From assembly GCA_016722705.1 (NCBI GenBank), contig JADKGN010000004.1, positions 2,108,001-2,172,000 of the forward strand: a stretch of 64,000 nucleotides of DNA. The letters run 5' to 3'. Below, in pieces: positions 25,951 to 34,605 of the stretch (positions are counted from its first letter, which is position 1; every line of letters begins with the position of its first letter). Source of the stretch: Candidatus Dechloromonas phosphoritropha. Its GTDB lineage: Bacteria > Pseudomonadota > Gammaproteobacteria > Burkholderiales > Rhodocyclaceae. The position numbers and the translations under genes are program-made. The notes below the pieces were generated by a model, which was given only the letters and a program-made list of their open reading frames with translations, did not search any database and was not told the DNA's origin.

Positions 25951-26458
25951 GACAATTTCCCCTTGAGTAAGAAACAGGACTAGAAGAGTGGTTACTCTAC
26001 TTCCTAAGCATTAGGCACGCAAGGAATTCAAAAATAAATTTCATTTTTGTAAAATTGTCAACAACTATTTGATAGCCCGCGTCATAAAATATGTCTTCAG
26101 CAATGCTTATGGTTTATATTTGTTGGGGTTCATCCACTTGTCACGTTTTGGAGTGATGGCGTTCGCCTTGGATCCACAAGGAAGGCACCTGCGATCTGCG
26201 CGCCCGAGCGTCGTTTGTGGGTATTTTCGATGGTTTCGGCATACTCAGCCCGGCCAGAGGACTCCGGGTACGCTGCGCCCGGGCGCCGCTCGCAGAACCC
26301 GTAAGTGGTCGGAACCCGGCGGAGAGGAATGCGCCTGCGGGCGCATCGACGGTCACCGGCGCATCCCGAGGCCGGTAGGCGTCGCCGCGATTCACGGTGG
26401 CGTTTATTTCCTGGCCGTCGCTGGCCGGCGGTCGTGAACCCGGCTTCAGCGAGCGGGT
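25951..26458. other. Non-coding stretch between the two Pit operons
   Basis: About 500 bases. The first about 120 are AT-rich and should hold the minus-strand promoter of the DUF47-pit-DUF47 operon, with a small hairpin AGAGTAACCACTCT near 25985. The remainder is GC-rich; its open frames on both strands have no recognisable protein and I regard them as chance. Confidence 0.45.
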
Positions 26459-26490
26459 AAAAAAATGGGGAAGACCGTAAGGTCTTCCCC
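26459..26490 (-). terminator. Intrinsic terminator of the pit(2)-DUF47 operon
   Basis: GGGGAAGACC-GTAA-GGTCTTCCCC (26467-26490) is a 10-bp perfect stem with a tetraloop. On the minus strand it is followed by a run of seven T (AAAAAAA at 26459-26465 on the plus strand). It lies 48 bases past the DUF47 stop. Confidence 0.9.
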
Positions 26491-26537
26491 GATGGGAGTT
26501 GCCGGTGCGCCGAAGTTGGCCCGGCGCGGTCGGGAGG

Positions 26538-27203
26538 TCAGGTCAGCTTGACGACGATATCGAGCAGCGTGCTGTTACAGACGTTCATGCGCAAGGCCGC
26601 ATGTGACAACTGGGTATAGATTTCCTTGCGCCGGAAGATGTTGTGGAAGTCGTTGTCTGAAAACAACTCGGCGAGGGCGCGCCGGTACGATTTCGTGAAC
26701 TTCTTGACGGCCTTTTCAGCCCTGTCGGCGTCGGCACGGCCGGCTTTTGGTTCGGTCCCGAGGCGCCCGTAACCCAAGGCAATCGCCTCGGCGCCTTCCT
26801 TCAGGTAAGCTGCCATCTCGATGCAGTGCTTGTCGGCCTTGACGCTGAGGAGATCGGCGTCCATATCGACGACGGTCGTCATGCAACTGTTGATGATCTC
26901 GTCGAGATTGATGATGGCGCGGTGCAGGTCCTCGCGGTCGATCGGAGTCGAGAAGGCTTCGTTGAGCAGCGTCAGGTTGTTGACCTTGATCCGGTCCCCC
27001 TCCTGCTCGGACGCGATAATCCTTTTGGCGACCTCCGGGCTGCTCGAGCCCATGTACTCGACCAGCAGGCCGGCGGTGACCGCGACAACGGCGCTCTGTT
27101 CGGCGAGCAGGACGAAGAAATTCGGAACCTTGGGGAATACGCGCTCGACAACCCGCTTGCCGAGAGATTTCTTGGTGCTGCCTTTGCTTGCTTCGGCGTT
27201 CAT
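26538..27203 (-). CDS. DUF47 PhoU-like Pit accessory protein (3)
   Basis: 221 residues: FFVLLAEQSAVVAVTAGLLV, IASEQEGDRIKVNNLTLLNE, AFSTPIDREDLHRAIINLDE. It is more divergent from the other two DUF47 proteins, with a basic N-terminal extension (KGSTKKSLGKRVVERVF). The ATG at 27203 lies two bases after the Pit(2) stop, so the pair is tightly coupled. The longer open frame upstream is the shadow of the Pit gene. Confidence 0.88.
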   Translation of the reverse strand: MNAEASKGSTKKSLGKRVVERVFPKVPNFFVLLAEQSAVVAVTAGLLVEYMGSSSPEVAKRIIASEQEGDRIKVNNLTLLNEAFSTPIDREDLHRAIINLDEIINSCMTTVVDMDADLLSVKADKHCIEMAAYLKEGAEAIALGYGRLGTEPKAGRADADRAEKAVKKFTKSYRRALAELFSDNDFHNIFRRKEIYTQLSHAALRMNVCNSTLLDIVVKLT

Positions 27204-27205
27204 TT

Positions 27206-28246
27206 TTAAACCTTTCCGATGAAGAGATTGATCAATGCGAATGTAATGATTGCAACCAGGGCAGACCCGGGAATCGTGATCACCCAGGTGATGCCAATAT
27301 CCTTGGCTTTCTTCCAGCGCACCGACTTCGGACGCTCGGCGGCGCCGATGCCCATGATCGACGTGGCGACGACGTGGGTGGTCGACACCGGCGCGCCGAA
27401 AATCGACGCGGACATGATGATCAGCGCCGACGTCAGTTGCGAACTGAGGGCGTGGACCGGGCGGACGCGGTAGATCGAGAAGCCAAGGGTGCGGACGATG
27501 CGCCAGCCGCCTGAGAGAATGCCGAGGGTGATCGCGGTGGCGCAAGCCAGCATGACCCAGAAGGGAACCTCGAACTTGTCGATGAAACCGCCGAGCAGCA
27601 GGGCCAGGGTCAGCATGCCCATGCTCTTCTGCGCATCATTGGCGCCGTGCGAGAAGGCGAGGGCTGCGGAAGTGACGTACTGGGCATAACGCAGGCCCTT
27701 GTTGGCTGAGGGCGTCGCCGCCGTCAGCGCGAACTTGAACAGGCGAAGCATGACGAAGCCGACCCAGAACCCGAGCAGGGGCGACAGGATCAGCGAGGCA
27801 ATAACCTTCACGATGCCGGTCAGCTTGCCGTGCATCAACTCCGAGAAACCCCAGACCACATGGTCCAAGCCGACGGAGACGACGACGGCACCAATCAGGC
27901 CGCCGACCAGCGCATGCGAAGACGATGACGGAATACCGAAATACCAGGTGCCGAGATTCCAGACGATGGCCCCCACCAGACCGCTCATCAGGATCCCCAG
28001 CGACAGAATCGTCTGGACGTCACTCAGGGTGACGAACTTGCCGATGGTGTTGGCGACCGCCGTCCCGCCGAGCAGCGGGCCGAGAAACTCGAAGGTGCCA
28101 ACGATGATCACCGCCTGCGCCGGCGTCATCGCGCGCGACGCGATGATCGTCGCGACGATGTTGGCGGCATCGTGAAAGCCGTTGGTATAGTCAAAGAAAA
28201 GGACGATCACAATCGTCACAATCGTCAGAATCAGTAACGCACTCAT
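27206..28246 (-). CDS. Inorganic phosphate transporter, Pit family (2)
   Basis: 346 residues with PiT signatures FDYTNGFHDAANIVATIIAS and GAPVSTTHVVATSIMGIGAA, plus WYFGIPSSSSHALVGGLIGA and FSHGANDAQKSMGMLTLALL. It is clearly distinct from the neighbouring Pit(1) (TNGFHDAAN against MNGFHDGAN), so the two are not a recent tandem duplication. First gene of a two-gene operon with DUF47(3). Confidence 0.95.
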   Translation of the reverse strand: MSALLILTIVTIVIVLFFDYTNGFHDAANIVATIIASRAMTPAQAVIIVGTFEFLGPLLGGTAVANTIGKFVTLSDVQTILSLGILMSGLVGAIVWNLGTWYFGIPSSSSHALVGGLIGAVVVSVGLDHVVWGFSELMHGKLTGIVKVIASLILSPLLGFWVGFVMLRLFKFALTAATPSANKGLRYAQYVTSAALAFSHGANDAQKSMGMLTLALLLGGFIDKFEVPFWVMLACATAITLGILSGGWRIVRTLGFSIYRVRPVHALSSQLTSALIIMSASIFGAPVSTTHVVATSIMGIGAAERPKSVRWKKAKDIGITWVITIPGSALVAIITFALINLFIGKV

Positions 28247-28657
28247 AACCTGCCCCTGTTGTTGTCATTCATTAACTTGCCGCAACTCATTCGTCATTCG
28301 AAAAAAGCTGCAACCAGCATGCATCGGGAAAGGCTCCGAACCTCACCGCCCCGCGTGTTTTTGCGGTTTGGAGAGCCCCTCGCCCCCAATTAACAGTATG
28401 TGCACCTCGACGCCACCGGTCAACTATAAAACCATAGATAACACACTGAATGTCAGCAGAAAAGCCACAGCGGACCGACGCTGCCCGACCACGCCGCCAG
28501 GAACCCGTCCCGCCAGGGGGTAGATCGGAGCTACACAATCGCTTGAAACGGAGACCCGCGTTCGCCGCGCCGTCCCGGTGGTCGAGCAATCCGGCGCGCC
28601 ATTCGTGCGCGGCTTCGGTTACGATGGCTATCCCATTATCCAGTAGAGAATAAAGTC
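28247..28657. other. Intergenic region upstream of pit(2) and the YidB-like gene
   Basis: About 410 bases between divergent genes. It should hold both promoters. GAATGAC occurs twice within 35 bases on the minus strand near 28269-28305, a possible regulator site. I see no gene. Confidence 0.35.
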
Positions 28658-29068
28658 ATGAGCCTTCTCGATCAGGTTGTCGGCGCGCTCGCCGGCGGCA
28701 ACTCCAGCGGCGGCGGCAGCTTGCTGCAGACCGTGCTGCAACTCGTCAACAACCCGCAGACCGGCGGCCTGGAAGGCATCATCCGGTCGTTCCAGCAGGG
28801 CGGGCTCGGCGATATCGTCAATTCGTGGGTGGCGAATGGCCAGAATCTGCCGGTTTCGGGAGAGCAGATCGAGAGCGTGCTGGGCGGCTCCGTGCTGCAC
28901 GATCTCGCCGCGCAACTCGGCGTCAGCCCGCAGCAGGCTTCCGGCAGCCTGGCCGGCGTTCTGCCGCAACTGATCGACCAGATGACGCCGAATGGCGAGG
29001 TGCCCCAGGGTGGCGATCTGCTGAGCCAGGGGCTGGGCCTGCTGAAGAAGGGCGGGTTGTTCGGCTAG
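28658..29068 (+). CDS. YidB-family (DUF937) protein
   Basis: 136 residues: MSLLDQVVGALAGGN, LEGIIRSFQQGGLGDIVNSW, VLGGSVLHDLAAQLGVSPQQ, GVLPQLIDQMTPNGEVPQGG. The protein matches the YidB/DUF937 family of small soluble proteins with unknown function. A weak GAGAATAAAG ribosome region precedes the ATG. Confidence 0.88.
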   Translation: MSLLDQVVGALAGGNSSGGGSLLQTVLQLVNNPQTGGLEGIIRSFQQGGLGDIVNSWVANGQNLPVSGEQIESVLGGSVLHDLAAQLGVSPQQASGSLAGVLPQLIDQMTPNGEVPQGGDLLSQGLGLLKKGGLFG

Positions 29069-29090
29069 GGCGTAGCCGGGGGAAGCTGTT

Positions 29091-30305
29091 TCAGCTCGCC
29101 CGGTCCTCATCGAGAAAACGTCCGAGAAGCACGTTGAGAAAACGCCGCCCGCGCGGCGTTGGGGCGATGCGCTCGCGGCCGATGTCGACCAGGCCGTCAG
29201 CGGCGGCGGCCCGCAGTTGCGGCAGGATGCGGCTGAACGGCTGCGCCGTCCGTGCTTCGAAGAGCGCGGGCTGAAAGCCGGCGGTGAGGCGCAGCGCATT
29301 CATCAGGAACTCGACCGGAAGCTGGCTGACGGCAACCTCGTGCGTTTCCTGCACCGGCAAGCCGCTACGCACGTTCTCAAGGTAGGCGGCCGGGTGCTTC
29401 CAGCGTATCTGGCGCAGTACGCGGTCGTGCAACGTCAGCTTGGAATGGGCGCCGGCGCCGATCCCGAGATAGTCGCCGAAATGCCAGTAGTTGAGATTGT
29501 GTCTACATTGCCGGCCAGGCAGGGCGAAGGCCGAGGTTTCATAATTGACGTAGCCGGCGCGATCCAGCCGGGTTTCGATGGCCTCCTGCATGTCGGCGCA
29601 CAGATCGTCTTCCGGCAATGCCGGCGGGAAGGCGGCGAAGCGGGTGTTGGGCTCCAGGGTTAACTGGTAGCACGACAGGTGTGCCGGCGAAAAGGCCAGC
29701 GCGATATCGAGGTCAGTGAGTGCTTGCTCGTGCTTTTGGCCCGGCAGGCCGTACATCAGGTCGAGGTTGAACGAGGCGAAATGGTCGCCCGCGAGTCGCG
29801 CGGCGCGCTTGGCTTCGGCGGCGTCGTGGATGCGGCCGAGCGCCTTGAGGTGCTCGTCATTGAAGCTCTGGATGCCGAGCGAGAGGCGGTTGACACCAGC
29901 GGCGCGAAAGCCGGCGAACTTCTCCGCCTCGACCGTTCCCGGGTTCGCTTCCAGCGTGACCTCCGCTTCCGGCGACAGCATGGCCAGCGCCCGGAAGGCG
30001 GCAAGCAGTTCGTCGATGGCGGCGGGCGACAGCAGGCTGGGGGTGCCACCACCGAAGAAGACGCTGACCACAGGCCGTCCCCAGATCAGCGGCAGGGCGG
30101 ATTGCAGGTCGGCGATCAGCGCGTCGACATATTGCCGTTCGGGAATCGCGCCATCGGCCTCGTGCGAGTTGAAGTCGCAGTACGGACACTTGCGCACGCA
30201 CCACGGGACGTGCACGTAGAGCGCGAGCGGCGGCGAAACGCGGAATTCGAGGGCTGTTGCGGTCGACGCCGGTTTTTGGGCAAAAATGGGGATGCTGCGG
30301 GCCAA
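29091..30305 (-). CDS. hemW: Radical-SAM heme chaperone HemW
   Basis: 404 residues with the radical-SAM cluster motif YVHVPWCVRKCPYCDFNSHE (CxxxCxxC), SVFFGGGTPSLLSPAAIDEL, VTLEANPGTVEAEKFAGFRA, GVNRLSLGIQSFNDEHLKAL and a C-terminal HemN-like domain. HemW transfers heme to respiratory apoproteins. The frame has no ATG before the catalytic domain; TTG at 30305, six bases after rdgB ends, is the only plausible start. The first about 20 codons are unusual for the family and overlap dispersed repeat copy B. Confidence 0.92.
   Translation of the reverse strand: MARSIPIFAQKPASTATALEFRVSPPLALYVHVPWCVRKCPYCDFNSHEADGAIPERQYVDALIADLQSALPLIWGRPVVSVFFGGGTPSLLSPAAIDELLAAFRALAMLSPEAEVTLEANPGTVEAEKFAGFRAAGVNRLSLGIQSFNDEHLKALGRIHDAAEAKRAARLAGDHFASFNLDLMYGLPGQKHEQALTDLDIALAFSPAHLSCYQLTLEPNTRFAAFPPALPEDDLCADMQEAIETRLDRAGYVNYETSAFALPGRQCRHNLNYWHFGDYLGIGAGAHSKLTLHDRVLRQIRWKHPAAYLENVRSGLPVQETHEVAVSQLPVEFLMNALRLTAGFQPALFEARTAQPFSRILPQLRAAAADGLVDIGRERIAPTPRGRRFLNVLLGRFLDEDRAS
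30252..30290 (-). repeat. Dispersed short repeat, copy B, inside the 5' end of hemW
   Basis: On the minus strand TTTTTGCCCAAAAACCGG runs into CGTCGACCGCAACAG. The core matches the copies at 19099 and 58127. Here it codes part of the HemW N-terminal tail. Confidence 0.4.
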
Positions 30306-30310
30306 GGCAA

Positions 30311-30898
30311 TTACAGCGTCGGCAGGCGGTCGATGAGCTTCTGCATGGCCTGGCCGCGATGCGACAGGCGGTTCTTGGTGGCGGCGTCGAGTTCGGCGGC
30401 GGAACGGTCGAACTCCCGCACATAGAACAGCGGGTCATAGCCGAAGCCGCTCGCGCCGCGCGGCGCGGGCAGGATCTCGCCATGCCATTCGCCCTCGGCA
30501 ATCAGTGGCTGGGGGTCGTCGTCATGGCGAACGAGAACGATGACCGAGACGAAGTGAGCAGCGCGATTGCCGTGCCCGTCGAGATCGGCAAGCAGCCTTT
30601 CGTTATTGCGCGCATCCGATTTCGGCTCGCCAGCGTAGCGGGCTGAATGGACGCCGGGCGCCCCGCCGAGCGCGGCGACGCAGAGTCCTGAATCGTCGGC
30701 CAGCGCCGGCAGGCCGGACAGTTTCGCGGCGTGACGGGCCTTGGCCAGCGCATTTTCGACGAAGGTGCAGTGCGGCTCCTCGGCTTCCGGAATGCCGAGC
30801 TGGCCCTGGGCGATGATTTCGAAACCGAGCGGCGCCAGCAGGGCGTTCAACTCGTTCATCTTCTTGGCATTGTTGGAGGCGAGGACGATCTTCTTCAT
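30311..30898 (-). CDS. rdgB: XTP/dITP pyrophosphatase RdgB
   Basis: 195 residues. The enzyme hydrolyses dITP and XTP to keep deaminated purines out of DNA. It has KIVLASNNAKKMNELNALLA, the LADDSGLCVAALGGAPGVHS metal/substrate region and SGFGYDPLFYV, with the C-terminal LSHRGQAMQKLID. Its start overlaps the rph stop by four bases. Order rph-rdgB-hemW is the common proteobacterial arrangement. Confidence 0.96.
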   Translation of the reverse strand: MKKIVLASNNAKKMNELNALLAPLGFEIIAQGQLGIPEAEEPHCTFVENALAKARHAAKLSGLPALADDSGLCVAALGGAPGVHSARYAGEPKSDARNNERLLADLDGHGNRAAHFVSVIVLVRHDDDPQPLIAEGEWHGEILPAPRGASGFGYDPLFYVREFDRSAAELDAATKNRLSHRGQAMQKLIDRLPTL

Positions 30899-31617
30899 GT
30901 GGCGAGTGCTCTCTGCTGGGCGGTGACAAGTTGCCGGATGCCGGCTTCGGCGAGGTCGGTCAGGGTGTTCATCTGCGACCGGGTGAACGGCGTGCCTTCG
31001 GCGGTGCCCTGAACTTCGACAATGCCACCGGCGCCGGTCATGACGACATTCATGTCGGTATCGCAGGCGGAGTCTTCCGGATAGTCGAGATCAAGCACCG
31101 GACTGCCCTTGTAGATGCCGACCGAGACGGCGGCAACGTGGTCACGTACCGGGTTGGCCGCCAGCTTGCCGGCACCGACCAGCTTCTCGCAGGCCTCGTA
31201 AAGGGCGACCCAGGCACCGGTGATCGAGGCGCAGCGCGTGCCGCCATCGGCCTGCAGGACATCGCAATCGAGCGTGATCTGGCGTTCGCCGAGTGCTTTC
31301 AGGTCGGTCACCGCACGCAGGCTGCGGCCGATCAGGCGCTGGATTTCCTGGGTGCGGCCGCTTTGCTTGCCCCTGGCCGCTTCGCGCGCGGTGCGCGTAT
31401 GCGTCGCGCGCGGCAGCATGCCGTATTCGGCAGTGACCCAGCCCTGGCCCTTGCCGCGCAGGAAGGGCGGCACGTTTTCCTCGACGCTGGCGGTGCACAA
31501 GACGCGGGTGTCGCCCATTTCGACCAGCACCGAACCTTCAGCGTGGCGAGTGAAGTTGCGGGTCAGACGGATGGGACGGATCTGGTCGGGTAGTCGTTCG
31601 CTGGGGCGCATGCTCAT
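30895..31617 (-). CDS. rph: Ribonuclease PH
   Basis: 240 residues. RNase PH trims tRNA 3' ends by phosphorolysis. It has MRPSERLPDQIRPIRLTRNF, GMLPRATHTRTAREAARGKQ (phosphate-binding), GRSLRAVTDLKALGERQITL and the core LDLDYPEDSACDTDMNVVMT. The ATG at 31617 is used; the longer frame belongs to the shadow of the PP2C gene, which it overlaps by four bases. Confidence 0.96.
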   Translation of the reverse strand: MSMRPSERLPDQIRPIRLTRNFTRHAEGSVLVEMGDTRVLCTASVEENVPPFLRGKGQGWVTAEYGMLPRATHTRTAREAARGKQSGRTQEIQRLIGRSLRAVTDLKALGERQITLDCDVLQADGGTRCASITGAWVALYEACEKLVGAGKLAANPVRDHVAAVSVGIYKGSPVLDLDYPEDSACDTDMNVVMTGAGGIVEVQGTAEGTPFTRSQMNTLTDLAEAGIRQLVTAQQRALAT

Positions 31618-32540
31618 TGTCCTGGTTTCCTCGGGTTGAACTTCTCGATAGTGGAACGAATCTCCTCGATCGCCTTCTCGATTTCGTCTTCGCTGAGATC
31701 GGTCTTGTGTGCAGGATCGCGGCCGAATTCCTCCATGTGCGTGGCAACCTCGTTGTATTTCATGGTCCGGGTCGAGATGCTGCTGCTTGGCTCCTCGACA
31801 TAGGCGTCTTCCCAGCGCACGACCACCACCGAAAGGTTGTCGGCGTGCGTGCCGCCCTTGACCTCGGCCCGGGTCAGCAGCATCGGCATGGCATGCACCA
31901 GATTGGCGCCCTTGAGGGCGACGGCCATCTCCTCGCCGCTGACCTCGCCCCACAACCCATCGCTGCAGAGCAGCAGAATGTCCCCGTGATTGAGCGGAGT
32001 CTTGCGCGAGAATTCGATTTCCGGCAACGTGGGGCTGCCCAGGCAGCTGTATATTTTGTTGCGTTCGGGGTGGAGCGCCGCTTGCGTTTCGGATAGCACG
32101 CCTTCCTCGATCAGCAAGCGGACCCGCGAATGATCCCGCGTCCGGGCGATCACCTTGCCGCCGCGCATCTGGAACAGCCGCGAGTCGCCGGCGTGCACCC
32201 AGCAGGCCACGTTGTCCTGGATGACGCAGGCGACGCAGGTGGTGCGCGGCGTGTCACGCAGACGATGGCGCGCCGTATAGTCGAGAATGGCATGATGGGC
32301 GTTGGTCAGGCCCTTCTGCAGGAAGCGGAACGGGTCATCAAGGGACGGCCGTGCCTCACGCTGGAAGCTGTCGGCCATGGTCTGCACGGCGATCTGGGAG
32401 GCGATCTCGCCATAGTGATGACCTCCCATCCCGTCGGCCACCACCATCAGGAGCGCTTCGCGCGAGTAGCAGTAGGTGGTCCGGTCCTCGTTGTTGGCGC
32501 GCCCTCCCTGGCGGCTGTCCTGGTAGATCGTGAATCTCAT
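31614..32540 (-). CDS. PP2C-family protein serine/threonine phosphatase
   Basis: 308 residues: a PPM phosphatase with RQGGRANNEDRTTYCYSREA, LMVVADGMGGHHYGEIASQI (metal Asp in DGMGG), CWVHAGDSRLFQMRGGKVIA, LLCSDGLWGEV and THADNLSVVVVRW. A C-terminal tail of about 60 residues (THMEEFGRDPAHKTDLSEDE ...) lies beyond the catalytic domain. It overlaps the upstream kinase gene and rph, so it is the eraser for the kinase next door. Confidence 0.92.
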   Translation of the reverse strand: MRFTIYQDSRQGGRANNEDRTTYCYSREALLMVVADGMGGHHYGEIASQIAVQTMADSFQREARPSLDDPFRFLQKGLTNAHHAILDYTARHRLRDTPRTTCVACVIQDNVACWVHAGDSRLFQMRGGKVIARTRDHSRVRLLIEEGVLSETQAALHPERNKIYSCLGSPTLPEIEFSRKTPLNHGDILLLCSDGLWGEVSGEEMAVALKGANLVHAMPMLLTRAEVKGGTHADNLSVVVVRWEDAYVEEPSSSISTRTMKYNEVATHMEEFGRDPAHKTDLSEDEIEKAIEEIRSTIEKFNPRKPGQ

Positions 32541-33484
32541 CGGTCATCTTTCTTGTAATTGCCGACAAAGCGGTTGAGCCAGTTGCGCGTTTCGTCGGGA
32601 ACGGGTGGCGCCTCCGTATCGATCAGCGCCCTCTGCAGCGCGAAGACGCTCTGCGGGCGGTAGAAATGGTTGAGGTTGAGGCACCAGTCGATGATTTCCA
32701 GCAAGCGGTCAGAATATTGGCCCTCCCAGAGCATCATGGCAGGCGCCAGGGTGTCGCTCTTGTAACGCTCGTTGGCGGCCTGCGGGGAACTGCCGGCGAT
32801 GCACGCGTACATCGATGCGCCAACGCTGTAGATGTCGCTCCACGGACCGAGATCCTTGCGCGACCCGTAATGTTCCGGCGACGCGAAACCGGGGGTGTAC
32901 ATCGGTTTGAGCATCGGCTCATCGGATGCCAGCGTCTGCCTGGCGGCGCCGAAGTCGATCAGCACCGGCGTGTTGTCAGCGCGCAGATAGATGTTAGACG
33001 GCTTGAGGTCGAGATGCAGCAGCTTGTGCGAATGCACCTCGCGCAAGCCGTTGAGCAGTCGGGTGAACACTCCACGAATGAAACGCTCGGTGACCTCGCC
33101 ACGGTGCGTCTGGATGTATTCCTGCAGCGTGCGGCCACGTTCGTATTCCATGACCATGTATACCGTGTCGTTGCCGCGGAAGAAGTTGAGCACGCGAATG
33201 ACATTGGGGTGGGAAAGGCGGGCCAAGGCGCGACCTTCCTCGAAAAAACACTTCATCCCATAGCGAAACGCGCCCTGATGCTCGGGCGTGATCAGCGGCT
33301 TGATTTCCCCCTGATCACGCAAGGCGAGGCTGTTGGGAAGATATTCCTTGATCGCGACGCGATTGTCATCCGTATCCGTCGCCAGATAGACGATCGAAAA
33401 ACCGCCGAGCGAAAGTTGGCGGGTAATCGTGTATTCCTCGATCTGGAAGCCATCGGGTAACGCGTGGTTGGCTTGTTGCGCCAT
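32537..33484 (-). CDS. Eukaryotic-type serine/threonine protein kinase
   Basis: 315 residues: YTITRQLSLGGFSIVYLATD (Gly loop), VAIKEYLPNSLA (catalytic Lys), LLHLDLKPSNIYLRADNTPV (HxD-type loop, here HLDLKPSN), LIDFGAARQTLASDEP (DFG) and PGFASPEHYGSRKDLGPWSD (APE-like). No C-terminal TM or sensor domain is present, so it is cytosolic. The ATG at 33484 (MAQQANHALPDG) is preferred. Kinase and phosphatase form an overlapping pair divergent from yicC. Confidence 0.92.
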   Translation of the reverse strand: MAQQANHALPDGFQIEEYTITRQLSLGGFSIVYLATDTDDNRVAIKEYLPNSLALRDQGEIKPLITPEHQGAFRYGMKCFFEEGRALARLSHPNVIRVLNFFRGNDTVYMVMEYERGRTLQEYIQTHRGEVTERFIRGVFTRLLNGLREVHSHKLLHLDLKPSNIYLRADNTPVLIDFGAARQTLASDEPMLKPMYTPGFASPEHYGSRKDLGPWSDIYSVGASMYACIAGSSPQAANERYKSDTLAPAMMLWEGQYSDRLLEIIDWCLNLNHFYRPQSVFALQRALIDTEAPPVPDETRNWLNRFVGNYKKDDR

Positions 33485-33562
33485 CGATCTCGCGGTTATG
33501 ATGCGGAGTGCAGGCATTGTCGGGCGTGTTGTCCGGCCTGTAAAGCTGGAGGCCCACGAACA

Positions 33563-34429
33563 ATGATTTGCAGCATGACTGGTTACGCAGTGAAGACCCG
33601 TGATATCGAGCGGGGAACGCTGCAGTTCGAGCTCAAGAGCGTCAATTCGCGCTATCTCGATTTTCACTTTCGCATCGCCGAAGATCTTCGCGCCCTAGAA
33701 ATGCCGTTGCGCGAACTGCTTGCCGCACGCATCGCCCGCGGCAAGGTCGAATGTCGGCTTTCCCTGAATGCGGCAGCAGCCAACGCCAACCAGTTGGAGA
33801 TCAACACCGACCTTCTCGCCGCGCTGCGCGTTCTCAACGACCGGGTCGGCCGGGTGTTGCCGGAGGCGATGCCACTGTCGGTCAACGACGTGCTGCGCTG
33901 GCCGGGAATCTTCGGCGACCAGTCCATCGACCACGCTGAGCTCGGGCCGCGGGTCCTGGAACTGGCGCGCGAGGCGCTCGACGAGTTTTCCGCCAGCCGC
34001 GGCCGTGAAGGTGAAAAACTGGCTGAAATGATCGTCGACCGCGTCACTGCCATGCGCGACATCGTTCACCGGGTGGCGCCGCGAATTCCCGAAGCGCAGG
34101 CGCTGTATACCGACAAGTTGCGCCAGCGGCTGGTCGAAGCGCTGGGTGGCGCCAACGACGAGCGCGTACTGCAGGAAATCGCCGTGTTCGCTACGCGCAT
34201 CGATGTGGCCGAGGAATTGAGCCGGCTGACCACGCACCTGGATGAAGTCGAGCGGGTACTCAGACAGGGGGGCGCCTGCGGCAAACGCCTCGATTTTCTG
34301 ATGCAGGAGCTTAACCGCGAGGCCAACACGCTCGGCTCTAAATCGGCGATCACCGAAGTCTCGCAGGCATCGATGAACCTCAAGCTTCTGATCGAGCAGA
34401 TGCGCGAGCAAATCCAAAATTTGGAGTGA
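33563..34429 (+). CDS. yicC: YicC-family endoribonuclease
   Basis: 288 residues: MICSMTGYAVKTRDIERGTL, FELKSVNSRYLDFHFRI, the central INTDLLAALRVLN and the DUF1732 C-terminus (GGACGKRLDFLMQELNREAN, GSKSAITEVSQASMNLKLLI, EQMREQIQNLE end). E. coli YicC has been reported to be an endoribonuclease. The 3' end is the attachment region of the downstream integrative elements; the gene itself is intact. Confidence 0.93.
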   Translation: MICSMTGYAVKTRDIERGTLQFELKSVNSRYLDFHFRIAEDLRALEMPLRELLAARIARGKVECRLSLNAAAANANQLEINTDLLAALRVLNDRVGRVLPEAMPLSVNDVLRWPGIFGDQSIDHAELGPRVLELAREALDEFSASRGREGEKLAEMIVDRVTAMRDIVHRVAPRIPEAQALYTDKLRQRLVEALGGANDERVLQEIAVFATRIDVAEELSRLTTHLDEVERVLRQGGACGKRLDFLMQELNREANTLGSKSAITEVSQASMNLKLLIEQMREQIQNLE

Positions 34430-34520
34430 CATTTCAGACCGTTGCAGAACATTGCAAGATGCCCATAGAAGCCGCTAACCATGCGGCTTTTTCTTTTCAT
34501 AGTGTTGCATGCCGTATCAG
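34410..34520 (+). repeat. Left attachment-region repeat at the yicC 3' end (attL candidate)
   Basis: The yicC tail AAATCCAAAATTTGGAGTGA, then TTTCAGACCGTT, a terminator hairpin and TTGCATGCCGTATCAG (34505-34520) are matched in the same order and spacing at 50312-50420. Both precede homologous integrase genes. The match is imperfect, so the exact crossover core is not defined. Confidence 0.55.
34470..34497 (+). terminator. Intrinsic terminator after yicC
   Basis: AGCCGC-TAACCAT-GCGGCT followed by TTTTTCTTTT. It lies 40 bases after the yicC stop and before the integrase promoter region. Confidence 0.85.
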
Positions 34521-34528
34521 GAAAGCGC

Positions 34529-34597
34529 ATTATCTGTGTGCACCCCTATGTGAACCCAGAGGTGCACAAGTATTGATTTTAGGGGTGCACATTGCGG
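34529..34597 (+). promoter_or_regulatory. Candidate integrase arm-type sites
   Basis: GTGTGCACCCC, GTGAACCC, GAGGTGCAC and GGGGTGCAC cluster ahead of the integrase start. Related GTGTACCC motifs recur at 50227-50252 and 50434-50455, i.e. near the other end of element A and before the second integrase. Confidence 0.5.
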
Positions 34598-34605
34598 AGG
34601 TTGTC

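Noticed and set aside
26069..26437. Plus-strand open frame between the Pit operons
   Set aside because: No ribosome site, no recognisable motif, and an Arg/Gly/Pro-rich composition typical of chance frames in GC-rich DNA.
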